Shown in pieces: positions 62,878-64,000 of a DNA stretch of 64,000 bases. The position numbers and the translations under genes are program-made. The DNA comes from Prevotella vespertina. GTDB taxonomy: Bacteria > Bacteroidota > Bacteroidia > Bacteroidales > Bacteroidaceae. Position 1 is the first letter of the stretch; each line of letters begins with the position of its first letter. The notes below the pieces were generated by a model that was given only the letters and a program-made list of their open reading frames with translations, was not told the DNA's origin and made no database searches. Location of the stretch: contig NZ_VVIQ01000002.1 in the NCBI RefSeq assembly GCF_009728485.1, forward strand, positions 248,001 to 312,000, given 5' to 3'.

Positions 62878-63483
62878 TTACACCCCTTCCTCTTCGGACA
62901 GCTCTTCTTCAGTCTTTGGTTTCTCTGCTTTCTCCTGATCGCTACCTGTATCTAACTCAGTGGCATTTGTGATACGAATATGGCACGACTTATCAATAGA
63001 AAAGTTCATTGGTACATATTCATCACTATTAGGATCAGGAGAACCAACGCTCACACCAAAGCGTAAAACATCGCCTTCTACATGGTCAAACATAAATCCG
63101 ACAAGCGAACCATGCTCTCCGTAATCATTGTTTGTGAACTCTTTAAAGTCGTTCTTTGTGAATGTTCTATCATAGAAAGTGGTACCATCAGGACGCTTGA
63201 TAGTCAGTTGCACCTTATTGTCATAATACTTCCTTCCATCTTCATCCTCCGACAACTCAAGGTCTTTATCAGCATATCGACGGATTGTAATGGTATATAT
63301 TCCCCCTACCCACTCGACCTTCTTTTCATATTTAAAGTCGGACAAGCTCTTTGGACCAGTTGGTACTTTCGGACGCGGAGCAATCTTAGTTATGATGTTA
63401 TTCGACTTTTTTTCCTTCTTACATGCAGCCACACTACAGAGGGCGAGGGCTACAATCAGAATGGTAATTAGGTTCTTTGCCAT
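62878..63483 (-). CDS. DUF4738-like lipoprotein
   Basis: I start at ATG 63483 (MAKNLITILIVALALCSVAAC), which gives 201 residues and a good lipobox; the TACTTTTG promoter at 63507-63514 makes the longer start at 63558 unlikely. A basic linker is followed by a beta-rich part (IYTITIRRYADKDL, YDRTFTKNDFKEF) and an acidic tail. It resembles DUF4738 lipoproteins of Bacteroidales; function is unknown. Confidence 0.7.
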   Translation of the reverse strand: MAKNLITILIVALALCSVAACKKEKKSNNIITKIAPRPKVPTGPKSLSDFKYEKKVEWVGGIYTITIRRYADKDLELSEDEDGRKYYDNKVQLTIKRPDGTTFYDRTFTKNDFKEFTNNDYGEHGSLVGFMFDHVEGDVLRFGVSVGSPDPNSDEYVPMNFSIDKSCHIRITNATELDTGSDQEKAEKPKTEEELSEEEGV

Positions 63484-63506
63484 AATAAATGTGTAATTAG
63501 ATAGTA

Positions 63507-63514
63507 CAAAAGTA
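63507..63514 (-). promoter_or_regulatory. Promoter of the DUF4738-like gene
   Basis: TACTTTTG on the minus strand, 23 bases before ATG 63483. Confidence 0.6.
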
Positions 63515-63632
63515 CACAATTTCTTTGAATGTAGCAAGTGTTCCCTTTCAAAGTTCATACAATGAGGGAAAGCCCTCCTAAGGACTTCCTAAAGGAAAGC
63601 TTATACCTAATTATTTATTATTGAGGTACAAA

Positions 63633-63664
63633 AAGGCGGACAGATGAGGATATCCGTCCGCCTT
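63633..63664 (-). terminator. Terminator of the gene at the right edge
   Basis: AAGGCGGAC pairs with GTCCGCCTT; on the minus strand TTTTTGT follows. It lies about 100 bases after the stop at 63765. Confidence 0.75.
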
Positions 63665-63764
63665 GACAATATATATTTTCCCCTCATATAAACCAGCTTT
63701 TAGTAAGAACTTCTTCCCTCTTAGAAAGACTGGAAAGAGTCTGCTGTTAGGGTAAAGAGGGTTT

Positions 63765-64000
63765 TTACAACTTCTTCAACACAACTTGAAGACTATTGAA
63801 ATCGTATGCCTTATCGAGAGCAGATAACACATCCGACCACTGAGAAGCAGGAACTCGATATTGCTTATATACCTTTTCGAAAGTAATTAATAGTTTACCA
63901 TCCTCGACAGAAGCCTTAGAAGTAAAGGAAATAGCACTATTATCTACATTAGAATTGAGTTTCTGCAAGCTTTCCGGAGATACTTCATAGCCGCTAGGAA
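63765..64000 (-). CDS. C-terminal part of a transglutaminase/DUF3857-type protein, 5' end outside window
   Basis: The frame stays open to the window edge (SGYEVSPESLQKLNSNVDN onward) and ends FNSLQVVLKKL. The segment TFEKVYKQYRVPASQW resembles the C-terminal domain (DUF3858-like) that follows a DUF3857 and a transglutaminase domain in Bacteroidales proteins. Only about 78 residues are visible, so the assignment is tentative. Confidence 0.45.
   Translation of the reverse strand, partial: PSGYEVSPESLQKLNSNVDNSAISFTSKASVEDGKLLITFEKVYKQYRVPASQWSDVLSALDKAYDFNSLQVVLKKL

Overview
The window reads as a Bacteroidales genome, most likely Prevotella. Supporting signs are Bacteroidetes-type promoters (TAnnTTTG at -7) ahead of many genes, a type IX secretion gene (porQ) next to cmk, a 633-residue PurF-like enzyme beside carAB, Bacteroidales lipoproteins, and a conjugative element of the CTnDOT kind. 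The genus is inferred from gene content, not from a marker gene.

Layout. Positions 1-1781 hold two related membrane-protein genes (the first cut by the window edge) and a PepSY-type gene that lost its 3' half. From about 1.8 to 47.2 kb lies a mosaic, decayed integrative element. (a) 2.7-8.2 kb is a truncated mobilizable element on the minus strand: two tyrosine recombinases, a DUF1896 gene, two excisionase-like HTH genes, a DUF3408 gene and an orphan mobA with an oriT-like region but no relaxase. (b) 8.4-17.3 kb carries DNA-processing genes of the main element (helicase fragments, topB, DUF3945 genes). The middle of the helicase gene is replaced by a 3-kb island with a cytosine methyltransferase, a restriction enzyme and an HU gene. 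(c) 17.5-25.8 kb is an iron/siderophore cargo: two ABC half-transporters, a divergent TonB-dependent receptor with a DUF4374 lipoprotein (like XusA/XusB), and an AraC regulator. (d) 25.9-40.6 kb is the transfer region: rteC remnant, mobCBA, oriT, traA-traF. A 3.2-kb AT-rich insert follows, with a PLD-nuclease/coiled-coil/DUF2135 gene and an HU gene, in place of traG to the first half of traM. Then come traM (remnant), traN, traO, traQ and a broken lysozyme gene. (e) 40.6-47.2 kb holds a DJ-1/PfpI protein, a third HU gene, PcfJ, PcfK, DUF1896 and a third integrase bordered by TTGTAGCCA repeats, beside tRNA-Ser(GGA).

From 47.3 kb to the end is ordinary chromosome: tatD, a polyprenyl synthase, tonB, porQ, cmk, a Wza-like export lipoprotein, glmS, a PurF-like enzyme, carAB and lipoproteins.

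The element looks unable to conjugate by itself, since traG-traL are gone. Its integrases, relaxase, coupling protein and the second oriT copy look intact, so mobilization in trans is possible. The most interesting items are the PLD/DUF2135 gene in the tra deletion, a family of intergenic arrays that all share an exact 22-nt period (two of them just upstream of HU genes), 8/16-nt iteron-like arrays at the promoters of two mobilization modules, and a conserved non-coding segment present twice.
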